Positions 12,847 to 37,400 of a DNA stretch of 64,000 nucleotides are shown piece by piece. The notes under the pieces are model-generated. The model did not search any database, was not told where the DNA came from, and worked only from the letters and a program-made list of their open reading frames with translations. Both the position numbers and the translations under genes were made by a program. Positions within the stretch are counted from its first letter, which is position 1; every line of letters starts with the position of its first letter. The stretch is from Daphnia pulex (lineage: Eukaryota > Arthropoda > Branchiopoda > Diplostraca > Daphniidae), in contig NC_060023.1 of assembly GCF_021134715.1 (NCBI RefSeq), forward strand, positions 11,160,001-11,224,000. The letters are read 5' to 3'.

Positions 12847-14239
12847 TCAAGACTTGCAGCAATTGGATTCTGACCATGACTTTTCGGAAGCGCCATCAAG
12901 GTGAGTTGTCTCCTGTTGACCAACGGGTCCATCATTGGAGTTGGCGTCCTAATCAAATCCAATAAACGAAACAAAGTAAGTACAATTAGTGGATACGTAT
13001 AATCTCGGCAACCGATTTCCTGGTTGTCTTGCCTGACTAGTTTCCTGGCGTTGGTTTCGCATTGTCTTTATTTTAAAGCAGCGAAAAACAATAGATACGT
13101 TTTTAAATTTAACTAATTCTACGATTTTCTTTTTTTCCCACAGAAACTATTGAAATAGAAGAAAATCCTTACCTGGATAAGTTCTCTGGCTATTTCCTGA
13201 AAGAGTTTGTCAACGTTGCTGCAATCCTTTGCTGAAGTTTCGATGAAGTACATGTTATTCATTCGTGAAAACGCCTCTCCAACTGCTGGCGGAATTTCTC
13301 GATCATCACGATCGACTTTGTTACCTAGGAAGAGAAAGTTAGATTTTTGAAATTAGGTTTTTGTGAAGGGTTTCTTTTTACGTACCAACTAAGACTCGGA
13401 GAACTTTGGGGCTTGCATATTCTTCGACCTCTCTTAACCAGACTGGCAGACAGTCAAAAGTTGGTTGAGCACTTACGTCATACACGAGAATAAGTGCATG
13501 TGCCGATCTGTAGTAGCTTTGGGTTATCGATCTAAAGCGCTCTTGCCCAGCCGTGTCCCAGATCTGCAGCTAATATATTCAATGTAAATTATTAGTAAGA
13601 AGTTCTTTTTTTTTTTAGAATTTGTTTGGTGATGTTTTACAAGTCAAACCATTAAATATACATGGGAGCCTTTCACACACTTTAATATAGTCTGAGCTGC
13701 ATTCTAAATAATTTGAAAGAAAAGTGCAGTAGAAGTGCATCTTAAAAATGTCACTTTAACAACCATTAGTTTAAATAGATCAGAATTCTATCCCTTTTTA
13801 AATGAATTTTTCCCACTACAAGTTAAATTTTAGTTTGTTAATTCAACATTTGCAAAGCACGGGATGAACAAATTCAGTGAATGTTTACCTTTATTTTAAG
13901 TCCATCAATTTCAACTGTTTTGATCATGAAATCAACTCCAATTGTGGCTCCCTGCCCAGGAGGAAATATTCCCTTTGAATATAAAGTAAAAATTTACATT
14001 GAAGTGTGGTATGTTTAATTAAATCAACAGGATTGTCATACCTGAGTGAACCTTCTGACCAAACAAGTTTTCCCAACTCCAGCATTTCCAATCAAAACCT
14101 GAAAACAAGTAAGAAATTAAGAAATGTTGGCTGATGTGACAGTTGAAATGATTTCAACTGGCTTCAGCTTTCATTAAATTCTGAATGAAATCCATTAAGT
14201 CAAACTCACAACTTTGAATAGATACTTATAATCTTCCAT
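12847..14239 (-). CDS. Rab30: Rab30 small GTPase
   Basis: Six exons on the minus strand: 14239-14210, 14098-14042, 13972-13889, 13569-13386, 13324-13173 and 12948-12847, giving 202 aa. All GTPase motifs are present: P-loop GNAGVGKT, switch I with [26 protein letters not shown] (switch II), NKVD and ETSAK. The N-terminus [14 protein letters not shown] and the block [20 protein letters not shown] match Rab30 better than other Golgi Rabs. The C-terminus ends CCKS, giving the cysteine pair needed for geranylgeranylation. Rab30 family members act on the Golgi. It is head-to-head with the MFSD4-type gene, with 394 bases between start codons. The C-terminal hypervariable tail is short and acidic/Ser-rich, as expected for divergence in this region. 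Confidence 0.95.
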
Positions 14240-14633
14240 TGATATGAAATCGACTATCTACGAGATAGCAGTCGAAAAACTAAAAGTTCTGAGGAGACCT
14301 TTTCACATTTAGTCACTAACGGTAAAGGCTAGATAGGGAGATTTCCGCTTCACTGATTAAACAAGCCATTTCATTCAAGAAGTTTCCCGAGAACAAATAC
14401 TATGTGAATGTAATCGGTTGCTCGTGATGTCTGCTCCCGAGTTGTCTTCTATGTCAGCGCTATCTTGCGGTGGATCAATAATTCAAGATGGTAAGTCACG
14501 CAGCCACCTGGTGATGATGGTAGATAGGTGACAGCCGAAGCCCTAATTACCAGCAAAAATCCATGGCGAACGAAACAGAAAGTGATCTGAAAAACTCAAA
14601 AACCTGTGAGGATCACAACAACAAGCCCTTCTC
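14240..14633. promoter_or_regulatory. shared divergent promoter region Rab30 / MFSD4-type gene
   Basis: Only 394 bases separate the two divergent start codons, so core promoters and 5' UTRs of both genes must lie here. An ATG immediately followed by gtaagt is at about 14490. A second ATG at 14563 opens a frame that overlaps the transporter start in a different frame. Confidence 0.6.
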
Positions 14634-17600
14634 ATGGAACGACACATACGTGATGTCTTGGAAGAGGAGGTAATTCACTTGGCCCTTGCTTTTAGTCATG
14701 ATTCACAGTTTGTTTATGAAAAACAGCTTTATTGCTGCTTATGAAAGACAGCTGTTAAAGTTGTTGTTGCTTATTGATTTTTTTTTCTCGATAGGTCATC
14801 TACGATCAATCACAATTTGGCCTTTTAAACAGCCAAATTGATGATAGTTCTTTAACTCCTCCTCTTCTGAGTGATCCTGTACGTAACAAGAAACCTCTAA
14901 ATAAATTGGGTAAATTGACAAGGACAGCAGCCCTCTGTGGGGCCTATATTTCACTTGTAAGTTAATCATGTTTATCAGTCAAGAGTTCATAATTACTCAA
15001 GGTATCACATTTTACAATAGGGACTATGTATGTCAGTAACTGGACCTACATTACTATATCTGAAGGATCAAGTTGGATCTACCATTTCAGAAATTTCCTA
15101 CATCTTTACAGTCCGATCAATAGGAACTTTAGGGGGTGCTTTCTTCGGTAACAGTAATTTAATATGCTCAATCCAAGTCACAAATTCAAATCTATATTTG
15201 ATAACAGGTGGCTTTTTTCTTGACCGCTGTAATCCATATTCAGCATTTTTTGTGGCTATTGCCTCAATGGCCATAAGTGTTGGAGCTATGGTAAATAAGC
15301 TTAAATCAATAAAATTACTGCAATTGAAATCATGATCCTTTTTTCTTCTACAGCCATGGTGTAAACACGTTTGGATGCTGATGGTTTCATCTTTTGTTGT
15401 TGGAGTGGGTAATGGGCTGCTGGATACTGGAGCTAGCACCCTTTGTCTTCAGTTATGGGGAAGGGAATCGGGTCCCTACATGCAGGCTTTACACTTCTCT
15501 TTTGCCGTCGGTGGGTCGATCGCCCCTTTGCTCGTGCAGGCTTTCATCGTTGAAACTTCAACTACTACCCTTAACAATACCATCTCATCACGCCATGTGC
15601 GCTCCGTCACTAATCCACTCAACTCAAGTGAATCGGAAGATCAAATGACAACAATAGCTTCGATCATTAAAGCCACCAGTGAAATTCCAGTTTTAGTTAC
15701 TTCTAATCTAGCCATCCCTTCATCCAATTCAACTATCCCAACAGCATCCAATTCCACATTTGGAGATGTTACATCGACAACAACTATAAGTCCAGTTGTT
15801 AACCAAAATCAGACAACGCCCTTGACAGAAAAGCCAAAGAAACCGAAACCTGCCGTCATTAATGGCCAAATTCTAGGCCCTTCGAAGCAGTTTGATAATA
15901 CTCCGTTGAAAGTAGAGACTCAACCGCCCCAGGAAGTCGTTGTAACTACCACGACTGCGTCATCCAACGAAAATCAAACTACACCCGCCATTACGCTTAC
16001 ATCCACCGATATAACAACAATTCCTCCTTCCATCAATGGTACCCCGAAAGCTCAAGATAACATGACGGAAATAACGATGATACTCCAAAAATCCAATGAA
16101 GTCCAAGGGCTCAATATCGGCAGCAGTGACAATAATACTTCTACCGTTTCATCCAAGAATGCGTCTGAATCCACCGGAAACGATACCGTCACTTCTTCAA
16201 CTTTGAGTCCTGTTACTGAAAACTCTACGATAACCACCATTCCTCTAACTACTGTAGAACCCGTTATCAATTCATCAAACTTAAACGCTGAATTCCAGCC
16301 TAAAGAAACTGCCATCAACAACGTAACAAAAGGTAATTTTAACAATCAGAAAATAATGTAAACACGATTTTAATATTGAACTTGTAGGTGCTGAACTTAA
16401 TGTTAAAACATTCCCTACTACAACTCCTCTTTATTCTTCGACGACGTCTCAATCAACTACGGCTGTTTCAACTACAACTTCGACAACGACGACACCATCC
16501 TCGATAGAATTGCTACCCACGACCATCAAAAACATTTCATTACCCATTCCAGTTGCTACAACATTGCCAGTCGACCTTGCAGATAATGTTGTAGTCAAGA
16601 GTCGTGGAAAGAGCAGAGGTCAACAAGATGAAGTCAGCTCGGTGGTTCCCTCGACTACGCTCGTACTTCCAGTCACAACTTCCGAGCCTAACGTACTTGT
16701 GACAACAACAAATTCACCCATCCACAATGAGAGCGAGACTATTGATCGGTCCCCCGTTAAAGTTTCTGACTATCTGGAGCGTTTTGGAGTTACGCGGATG
16801 CACATGTTGTATACCGTTATCGCCATCATCGTCTTGCACACAGCCTTTTTCTTTCTCTTCTTTCTGTGTTCTGGAACTCGCAGCTCGACCGCCGAACGTC
16901 AAACGTCTGATCGGAAAGTTAAACCTTTCCGGCCCAGCGCCAAGATATCCTTCGTCGTGCTGATGTTCTCGTTTTACTTGATGTACGTCGGCTCTGAGGT
17001 CGTATTTGCTCAGTTCCTTACTACATTTGCGTTGGAGAGCCCACTTAAGCTATCGACTTCGACTGCCAATTACATCACAACTACATTCTGGGCCTCGTTC
17101 GCGGCCGCACGATTTGTAGCCATTTTCGTTGCCCACTTCACCAATCCCACAGCCATGCTCATTTTCAACTTATGCTCTACTGCGCTCGGCTCGATGACTC
17201 TCTGTGTTGCTGGGCAGACGGACGCCACTATTTTGTACGTCGGTTCGGCCTTGGTTGGCGTAGGAATGGCTTCAACCTTCGCAACAGGCTTCATATGGAC
17301 CGAAACACACCTGCTGGTAACTAACCGGATTTCTGCGGCTTTCTCAGTTGCTTCTTCAATGGGAGAGATGATATTCCCAACGGTACGTTAAATTTAAATG
17401 CTAATGATTTCCACTACGTATTTATAACCCGTCTGTTTTGTTTACCGTGTTGATACAGGTAACAGGCGCATTGATCGAGTCGAATCCACTTTCCCTGATG
17501 TACATAGTTCTAGGATGCACCATTTTTATCACGACAGTCTTTTTTGTAGCCTGGTACCTGGCAAAACGTAAAGGACGAGGCTTTAGCAGTAACAGCAGGG

Positions 17601-17647
17601 GCTATCATCTTGCACGTCAAGCCGAGGATGAATCAGCGCAAAACTAG
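14634..17647 (+). CDS. MFSD4/NaGLT1-type major facilitator with mucin-like loop
   Basis: Seven exons: 14634-14669, 14795-14956, 15021-15147, 15208-15290, 15354-16332, 16388-17382 and 17459-17647, giving 856 aa. The N-terminal half has RTAALCGAYISLGLC, GPTLLYLKDQ, the loop GGFFLDRCNPY and GNGLLDTGASTLCLQLWG, as in MFSD4/sodium-dependent glucose transporter 1 relatives. After membrane segment 6 (about residue 201) comes a ~400-residue Ser/Thr/Asn-rich segment with many N-X-S/T sequons, ending at segment 7 near residue 600 (MHMLYTVIAIIVLH). The C-terminal half of the MFS fold follows. Family members are usually near 500 aa, so the insertion accounts for the extra length. The substrate is unknown. 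The start at 14634 is the only ATG in frame with exon 2; an ATG at 14563 is in another frame and stops in exon 2. Confidence 0.88.
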
Positions 17648-17866
17648 ATAACTTTACTTTTTTTTCACTTAAAAATAATGTTTAGGTGAGGTAATCCTCA
17701 TTCCCTTGATGTTTAGCTTAGAAAGACAAAAGAGAAAGGTGAAAATTCGGTTCATGTCTGTGATAGAGGGTTGAAGAGCTTGATTGGAATCCATTTGCGT
17801 GTATTTTTTTTATCCCTTTACATGATCGTAGCATCCAATATTTGATGAAGGAATTTTAGGCTTTTT

Positions 17867-19362
17867 TCACTGTGTTCCCGATGGTCTGTTAAACGATTGA
17901 AAAGAGAAAGATCAGTTTCATTTGACTCGTCAATTTAAAGAACTAAATTGTTAAAAAATAAAATTTTAAAAATTCCAGTCATGAATTTCAAATTCAGCTC
18001 ACAACTATTTTGAATGAAATTAAGTGAATTGAGAGCTAACTTACTTAGACCATTCGACAGTCAGGATAAGATGGTCGTAACCAAAACCATTCAAGGTCTT
18101 GATAGCTCGTTCGGCGTCTTCTCGTCGTTTGTAGCTGACAAATGCAAAACCTCTGGATTGGCCAGTGTTTTTGTCCTAAAATTCAGTTTGAAGCGGTGCC
18201 ATAATTTTTACAAAATGATAATTAGTGAATAAATTTGAGTCTAACCTTTGAGAGGAAGATGCGTGAGATTTCGCCAATACGGCCGAACAATTCTTGAAGA
18301 TCGGAATCGCGAGCGTTTTCCGAGAGGTTGGTTACTCGTACAGTGCACCCTTCATCAGCTGTTATCGGGAAAGAAAAGGGTAATCATTAAATAATGTTTT
18401 TCCTATGTATGTTTTCTATTACTTCTCCGGTGGTTTTAATAATATGAAATAAACTACTATGAAGAAACTGTATCTTACTTCGTCGACCCATAGCCATAGT
18501 CTCTCCTTTTCTGTTGCCACCATCACGAAGTGCAGGTGCAATATAGGCGCTTCCTTCTTTACCACCCTTGGCTTGCGGTCCTCCAGCAGCAGCTGCGGCA
18601 GGAGGCGGGCCGGCCTTCTTCTCCTCAGCCTTAATTAAAGAGATATAGAGCAAAATTAGCAAGAGTTCAATTCAAAATAAAGAAAATGTGTTTACCTTAT
18701 TGAGTGCTTCTTGGACAGGCAAAAGTGTGTCCTTGTAAGGACACTGTGTTGTCCAATGGTCCTCTTTACAGATACGACACTTAACAATGCCCTTCTGCAT
18801 GCTTTTTAACTTCATAAGAGGGTCATCTTCCTTGTTATCAGGATCCTCTTTGTTCGTAATAAACTGTCAAAGTAAAAATGGTAATTAGCATCCAACGGTT
18901 TTGATAGATCAACTGAGAAAAGAAATACCTGCATGGCTACATCTTCAGATACAATTGTTGTTGCAGGGTTTGGTCCTGGTTTATCTTCCTTGGAAAGACC
19001 AAATTTTGGCCAACTTTTACGCTGGGCAATGGCTTTAGCTACATACCTTTTCTCTATTTTGTAAGTACGCACCACCTTGAACTTCCTGTTATCATCATCA
19101 AGACCATACTCTGTGACAATTTTCAGCCCATTTTTGTATTCTTCAGTGTTAGGGGGTAAACCGAGACCTAAGGAATAATACCGGCATGATTAAAGAAAAT
19201 CTTACATTAATTACGGGGAAGCGGCATTACTAACCATCGATATCCTCAACGTCATCGGCCCAACTGGATTTAACTCTGAAATCATATCAAGATTGTGTTG
19301 TATTTTTAATATTTGCACATTAATTTGTCTCATTTCACTTACTCATTATCAGCAACCGGCAT
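17867..19362 (-). CDS. eIF3g: eukaryotic translation initiation factor 3 subunit G
   Basis: Eight exons on the minus strand: 19362-19343, 19275-19235, 19167-18929, 18863-18696, 18629-18479, 18358-18246, 18175-18045 and 17885-17867, giving 293 aa. The N-terminus has the conserved SSWADDVE block, followed by the eIF3g-specific region. A zinc-knuckle-like [13 protein letters not shown] follows, then a linker with [10 protein letters not shown], and a C-terminal RRM with RNP motifs ([17 protein letters not shown]) ending [15 protein letters not shown]. eIF3g is an RNA-binding subunit of eIF3 that helps scanning and reinitiation in the cytoplasm. The last coding exon has only 19 nt. If its intron is retained, translation stops right after WSK. 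It is head-to-head with the METTL1-type gene, 231 bases apart. Confidence 0.95.
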
Positions 19363-19593
19363 TTTTCTTGGAGAAGATTGATTACGTCAAGTAAATAATC
19401 AAAAAGTAGAAAATTCACTGCTATTGCAGAAATGTGTCAGCAAGCAGCCATTAGAACGTGTGTAGAGCGACATTGCCAGTTTTGAAAAATTCATTTCGTA
19501 ATTTTGACTGCTTTTACAATTTCGTCTGCTCTTCTTCGAATACAATCCCGCCGTTTATGAGATTCCGGCACGTGGAACTCGAATACAGCAAAA
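19363..19593. promoter_or_regulatory. bidirectional promoter region eIF3g / METTL1
   Basis: The two start codons diverge with only 231 bases between them, so both transcription starts must fall here. Both genes serve protein synthesis, which would make co-regulation reasonable, but this is inference. Confidence 0.6.
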
Positions 19594-20662
<1,069 letters not shown>

Positions 20663-22025
20663 TGTATACAAATTTGTTTGCCGGTTCCCTGCTCGTCACT
20701 TGTATTGCTCCCAATGGAACTGTTTGCTGGAATTCACATAATCAACCAGCTTTAAGCTGCCATTCAAAATAGGTGACCCACGTTTTATGTATGCATCGCC
20801 CATGCGCAGAACAGACAAATTTTCCAAGATCAATAGTTGTTGACAAAGAACTCATAAGGTATGTACGGTATTTTGTAACTGAAAAGGGAGCGCGCGCAAA
20901 CGTGTCAAATGACGAATGGGCACTTTGAATTAAAGTTTCATGGAAATAAATTTAACATTCTCTTTTTTGGCAATCCATTTGTAGATCTGTTTGACTGAAG
21001 GGTCTTTTATGAATGATTTCCTGATTTGTAATGTTTCTAGTTTTCAAAGGGATTAACTTGTATCTTTTTGTGGAGCTTGAGTTCTTATTGATTCATTTGC
21101 TCATACGATCGATACGTTCAATAATCTGCTTCATAGAGAAAAAAAAAATCGTGTTAAGTTTCCGTCGTCTACGTATCGACCATGTGTCAGCTGACGATTT
21201 CATGGGAAGCAAAGGAACGTGGAAAAAAAACGTCACCATCCATCCTTTCAACTTATTGTTATTCGTGTTGAATACCATTTTGTAAAAATCTTAATCGAAT
21301 TAGGCGCGTAGGAATTCTGCGACGCTGTGAAAATGGGATGGGTTGAAACTCGGGGAGCGTGGCATAAATGTAATTTCACTAAGCCGACTAAGTGACTAAG
21401 ACGAGATTGCATCACTGATAGTGATGTTTATTGTTATAGGATGTGAAATCCTAGCAGGCGGTAGATGAAAGAATATATAAGGAAATAATATTCCGATGAA
21501 AATTTATGGTGCGCATCAGCGTGACCCATTTGTGCTGCGTAATATGATTTCCTGCAGTTTTATTTTGTTTGAAATATTTAAACACTTGACGGATGGGAAA
21601 CACTTGAATATGTTCGGCTCCGGTCCGACGGCTTTTCGTCTTATAGAAATTTCTTCGATCCCCGAGTCAATATTGGGACACTTTCCGATGCGGTTGTGCA
21701 ATCGGCCGCTGTGTGGCGTATCTCACAGTCTATGCAGCCATGTTGAGTTGGCCTGGCCATATTCGAGCCAGTTCGTGCTATGAGAGACGGTGCTGGTGCG
21801 CTCTCTCCAACCGCTGTCATTCTCTACCCAACGTCAAACACGGTTCCACCGACAGTATTGTGGCTGAAAAAAGATTAACCAACTCCCTGAAAGTCTTCTT
21901 GTGTTTTTTTGTGAATTTCGTTTCATTGTGCAATCCTCTCTGTGGTCCGCCATAGTGGGGAAGTTCCCGACTGGTCCGAGTTCTTTTTGTAACGTTAGGC
22001 TCGACCGTCGAAAACACCATCGAAA
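20663..22025. other. intergenic region and dynamin 5' UTR
   Basis: Contains the METTL1 3' UTR and dynamin upstream sequence. The last ~250 bases before the dynamin ATG look like 5' UTR, with a good start context (cgaaaATGG). No coding exon was recognised among the short open frames. Confidence 0.5.
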
Positions 22026-32102
<10,077 letters not shown>

Positions 32103-34438
32103 TCCCGAATCTTAATAATTTTTTTGACAACGGCAGCAACCTCTACCCCCCCCCCCCCCTCAACTCTATAAATAATTCTGATGCAACGGCAATTGCGTCT
32201 CCCAGCATATAACGATGATCTGTACAGAAACCCAGTAAACTATCTTATAATGAACAAGGGGGGAAATGAAGTAGAAAATACTAAGCACAAATTAATAGCA
32301 ACCTGAATTTTCAAAAGTCATTATTCGGTTGTGAATTTTGTTGTCATTTTTCTTTTCTTTTTTTTTTCAAGGAAAAAGAGAAGAAAAATAAATGTTTGGG
32401 TAAATCCTGAAATCGACGTCAAAGAAATAAGCCAGCAACCAAAATAAAAAAAAGAGAAAATTGGGGAATAATAATTGTTTTATTAATCCCCAGATTTCGT
32501 CTTCATTTATAATGACCAAAATATACATAAAACGTTTTAGGCAAGTTCTTAATACGGTTCACGGTTCCATGCTAAATGTGCTAGCACATTCCAGTCAAAT
32601 CCTTCCATTCTTGTAATTTGAGATGATATCCCTTTAGCTGCAATAACTCCTTAATTTTTTCCCCTTTCCCCAAATAGATTACACACATCCATTCATCTGA
32701 TGATTTGATCATATTTCATATCCCCTTTTTTCTTTTATTTCTAAAGCAATTTGGCTGCGAATCGCCCGGAATGGTGTACACAGGGTTTGACTGGAACAAA
32801 GTGTGTTGTTGTTATTGTATACGTTCAGCTAACAACGACTTGTTAACAGCTCCTGTCATAACATCGTTATTTCTTCACAAAGAAAAAAACAAACAAAATT
32901 GAAGGTTTAGCACCACACACACAAAGTTTCATCCATCGATGACATATTTTCCCTGAACCCAAATAATTTTTCACGTGTTAGGTATATTCGAGTAACCCAG
33001 AGTGTGTTCCATTTTCTTAATTTCTTAGCAATTTGATGCTTGTTTAGTTGATTAACTAGCAGACAGCACCCACGTCCATTTCACCCTCTCACTTTGTATA
33101 GTTTTCTTTTTCCTTTGCTATTTACCAATACAATTCAGTCTTTGTGTCGTGACAGAGTGAGTATTCTTTTTGCACAGCACGTAATCCATAATACCACTTT
33201 CATGGGCTGTCAAAAATTGTCTTGTTGATTCTCGTCACCATGACAACAATGGTGGCAATGAAGGCCGAGTTCGTTCAGTCTAACCGGAATAAACTCTAAT
33301 GAGGCAACCATAATTGAGCCTACGCTGATGTTGTAAAACAAAATTTCTATCCCTTCAACTGTATGAGAATATGCCGTGTATTACAAATATGTACTCGCTG
33401 CGGCGTTAATCTAATAACATTCATATCCAAAAGCCCCTCAGTCCTACATGTCCCGGTTCCAAACATTGCAAAACCAACGATAAGGGCATCATGGCGTACA
33501 CACACACATATGTTTTATGGGCTTCGTAAGTACAGCAATATAAAACTTCATGTCGGGGAAAAAGTACCGACATCTAGTCCTAAGGAATATGACGCCATTC
33601 ATTGCGTCTAGAGTTTCCTTCGTCGCCATCACGATTGCACAACAACAACAAAACCAGACGTCATTTGAATATTGGCACTGCAAATGGAAATCATTCGAGA
33701 TTTTGTTTTTCATTCCCAGAAGCACATGACCACGTTGGGTGGCACATTGTGAAATATCAAACTCGTTCGTAAAACCCTAATCAATTTGATCAAAGTCTGG
33801 GTGTGTAAATCATTCGCGAAAAAAGATGTTTTGCAAAGTTTGCAAACGGGGATTTTGGTGAAAGTTGTAACCCAAAGTTAACAGCAATAAACTTTTGCTC
33901 AATAGACCGTGAAAAATTGAAACATAAAAAGTTTCTAAATCACAACTTCCTTCCTGGAAATAAAAAAGAAGATTGTTAAAAATATTTTGTGTTTTTCCCC
34001 CTCCCCTCAAAAAAGTTTTGCATGTTTGACGCTAGTGTCGCAGTGGTCGGTGGCCGTATCTAGCCTTGAGGCATCACAACGTTGGCTCACAGTTGTTTTC
34101 CAACACACGATCGAGAAAGACCTGTGCAAGTCGGTGTGTTTGTGTACAGAGATAAGTTTAGGAATTTCAGACAACATTTAAGCAACAATTCTAGTGCAGA
34201 CGACTCAGTGAAATAAAGGCAGTTGAAAGTAAAGTTATTTGATTAAAGTCTGGAGAGTTCTAGTTGAACAGAAGTTGTGCTGGTGGTTTTCAATTAGGCA
34301 GGCTCAACTTTGTGGTCGCAATTAATCATTGCCATCTGCTGCTGGAGAGTCTCGGACGTGCTTGTTGAGTGATGAGTAATAGTTGGTGATCGGTTTAAAT
34401 TCCACACGAGTACAGCTGCACCGCCAACATCCGCTTCA
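32103..34438. other. intergenic region dynamin / CTL
   Basis: A 14-base C run is at 32146-32159, just after the dynamin exon-B stop, and an AATAAA near 32388 may end that transcript. The rest is AT-rich with no recognised gene. The ~200 bases before 34439 are probably CTL 5' UTR. Confidence 0.5.
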
Positions 34439-37400
34439 ATGACTAAAGTTGGTAAGTACAAACGTTCTGAATAAATCCCACGAGAGACGACACACACTAA
34501 AGTATGTCAGTTGCAATGTATTTTCCACCCACTCGTATTCCTTTGGGCAACACGAACTTGTTCGCAAAAAGACTCTTCTTTCTTTATTTCGGCCACGCTT
34601 TACGACGTAAAACAAGACGTAGATTTCTTTAGGGAAATGGGGCAGACAGACTTTTATTTTAATTTGAGATTCCTTTCTTCTCTTTTCCCGTTGTCCGCCA
34701 AGCGGAAATGACGGCACGCGCTATACAAGGGCCTTTTCAGACACACAAATAACCGGAAGAAATAGGAAAGCTGAGACTGCCATACTCTCTTTGCAGAGAT
34801 TCCATCTCGCCCCTTTTTATTTTTTACGATTTCCTTTTCAAAGTAGAAAAAAGGGCAACTTTTTTTGTATCGATTTTACTGACTAGAGCTAATTGGACTC
34901 GCATTTTCTTCTTATAAAGAAAGAAAGAAGGAAGAGGACCTTTTCTATTTCATCAAGTTACATGGGTCCTTGAGTTTGGGGCGTTATAGAGAGAGAGAAC
35001 GATCGATACACACCCAGAATCTTGTTTTCTTCTAATCTCCTCCGGGCAAGGAATAATATGGAAACAGATGCCAGCATTCTTTTTTTATGTTTTTGCCAAA
35101 TAACTTTTTTGTTGATCAATGTTTATTTTTCTTGCCATTTTTCTGTAGAGGACCAATCCGGCATGGTCCATCGGGGACCTGTCAAAAACCGATCCTGCAC
35201 AGACATTTTCTGTCTGATAATCTTCATTGCTTTCCTGGTCGGTTGGGGCATCATTGGATTCTACGGTAAGGAAAATAAAAAATCCGATAGATGTTGTGGA
35301 ACAAATTTAAAAGTAACCTACCAAAATTTCAAAGTCCTATCACGTCATCCGGTAATCCGGTCTACTTTTTACCCAGAAAATCAGATACTATTGTTGTTGT
35401 TGTTGTTGTTGCTTCTTGTGTCTCCTGTGTGTTGGTCCTGATCGATATTCTTTTTTCTTGGTTGTCAGGATTCACACTGGGCGATCCGCAACGCCTCCTC
35501 CATCCTACTGATAGCAATGGAAAAATTTGCGGTGTCGATGAGACAGTGAAGGATAAGCCCAACCTATTCTATTTTGATCTCACTCGATGCGCCGACCCCT
35601 CCATCTTCATAACCGGATGTCCCACTCCGCAAGTATATGGAAAGCTTACAAATATAGTCTGTTTCTCTTTATTTAACTAGCTATCGATTTCTCTCCCTGT
35701 AGGTCTGTGTCAAGTCGTGTCCAACTGAAAACTTTTTAGCCATTGCTTCAGCTGCCGAAAAAGGAGATGAGCTGATCAAAACCAAATTGAAATGCAAAGA
35801 GAACGTGACTCTCAGTCAGTTTAGCGTGAAACAACTCGTGGATCAAGGATTGTGCGCCAGTTATTACCTTCAAAGCGAGCCGAGTAAGTTCCGTTGGTTG
35901 GTACAAAAGTCTTGAAACGTAAAAATAATATTTAGGAGGGGAAAACAAAATCCTTGTTTCTGTTTGGAGTCACGCCCATTTCCCTTCCTAAACGACCCTA
36001 TGTAAAACGGTTTGTGTAAAAATAGTTGCTGGGCACTGTCTGCCAATTCTGACGGTCGATTTGAAGAAGGCTGCACCCCGTGCCAAAATTCAAATGCCGC
36101 TTGCATTGAAAGGAAAGGAAGATATGGTAGACCAAGCTGTGGTCACTCTTCTTGATTTGACCAAGGTTTGCAGTAAAAATCTATTCACCCTTCCATGGAT
36201 AGTTTCACTATACCTTTCTGCGTACTAATTCACTATTTAATCTTTGGGCACTGCGCTGCTTTTGACGAAACTGAGACTATTCTCCCTGATCGAATGTTAT
36301 TGAATGACTGCTTCAAGACTAATAGTTGCTTTTCACACGGCTTTTTTCTAACCAAGACTGTATCTTTGTGTCCCACTGTTATTTTCTAACTTGACAGTCG
36401 CCGGCAGATGTATTCCTTCGCTTACCAATATGACCACAGATTCTATAATCTTTTCGAATCCTGCTGTCCGTGAGGTTCCCATCCCGATAGAAGATATAGT
36501 CAACGGCACCATATTCTTAGCGCAGCTTTTGAGTGCTGGACAGGTAAAAAGAAAAACATTGGCTTTTTTTATTTTATTATTTTTGTCGAATGTGCGTTCG
36601 CTTTGATTCTGTGCTATTCGTTTCTTCGTCTTTTATAAAGTAGAATTCCTTATTCTGCACATTCCTTTTGATTTCCCTAATTGTTAAAATTTTTCTTCGC
36701 AGACATTCGATCGGATTTTTCAAGACTATTCCGAGACATGGTGGATTATATTGATCGGACTGGCCGTCTCTATGATAATATCTCTCTTCTGGATTGTTTT
36801 GATGAGATTCGCGGCTGGATTTATGGTCTGGTTGTCAATTTTGGCCATTCTAGCTCTTCAGGGATTTGGTAAGTTCTAATTTCTGTCGTCTTTTTAAACT
36901 GTGCCTTATTAATAGATTCGTTTGGGTTTTTTTTTTAGGATTCTGGTATTGCTTTACGCGATACACCGAGCTAAAGGAATTCCCGGGAGGCAATAATCAA
37001 ACGTTGGCTCAAATCGCATTCACCACAAACCTGGGCACCTACTTGGAATTGAAGGAAACATGGCTGGCATTTGTCATAATCTTAGGCATTTCAATGGTTG
37101 TCATTGTGTTGATGCTAATATTTTTGCGCAACCGGATTCGAATTGCCATTGCCCTCATCGGCCACGCCAGCAAGTAAGTTAAATCAACAGTTAAATGTCT
37201 TTTTTAATCGTGTTCTTTAATCACTTTTGTTTGTGATTTTTTTCAGGGCTGTTGCTAGCCTCATGAGCACTTTAGTGTTCCCCATCTTCCCTTGGGTGTT
37301 CCAAGTGCTTGTGATTGGCTATTTCGGTGCAGTTGCTCTCTACGCGGCCTCGATAGGTAAATCCACGTTCAAGGTGGTGGGTCCCGACAACATGACGACA

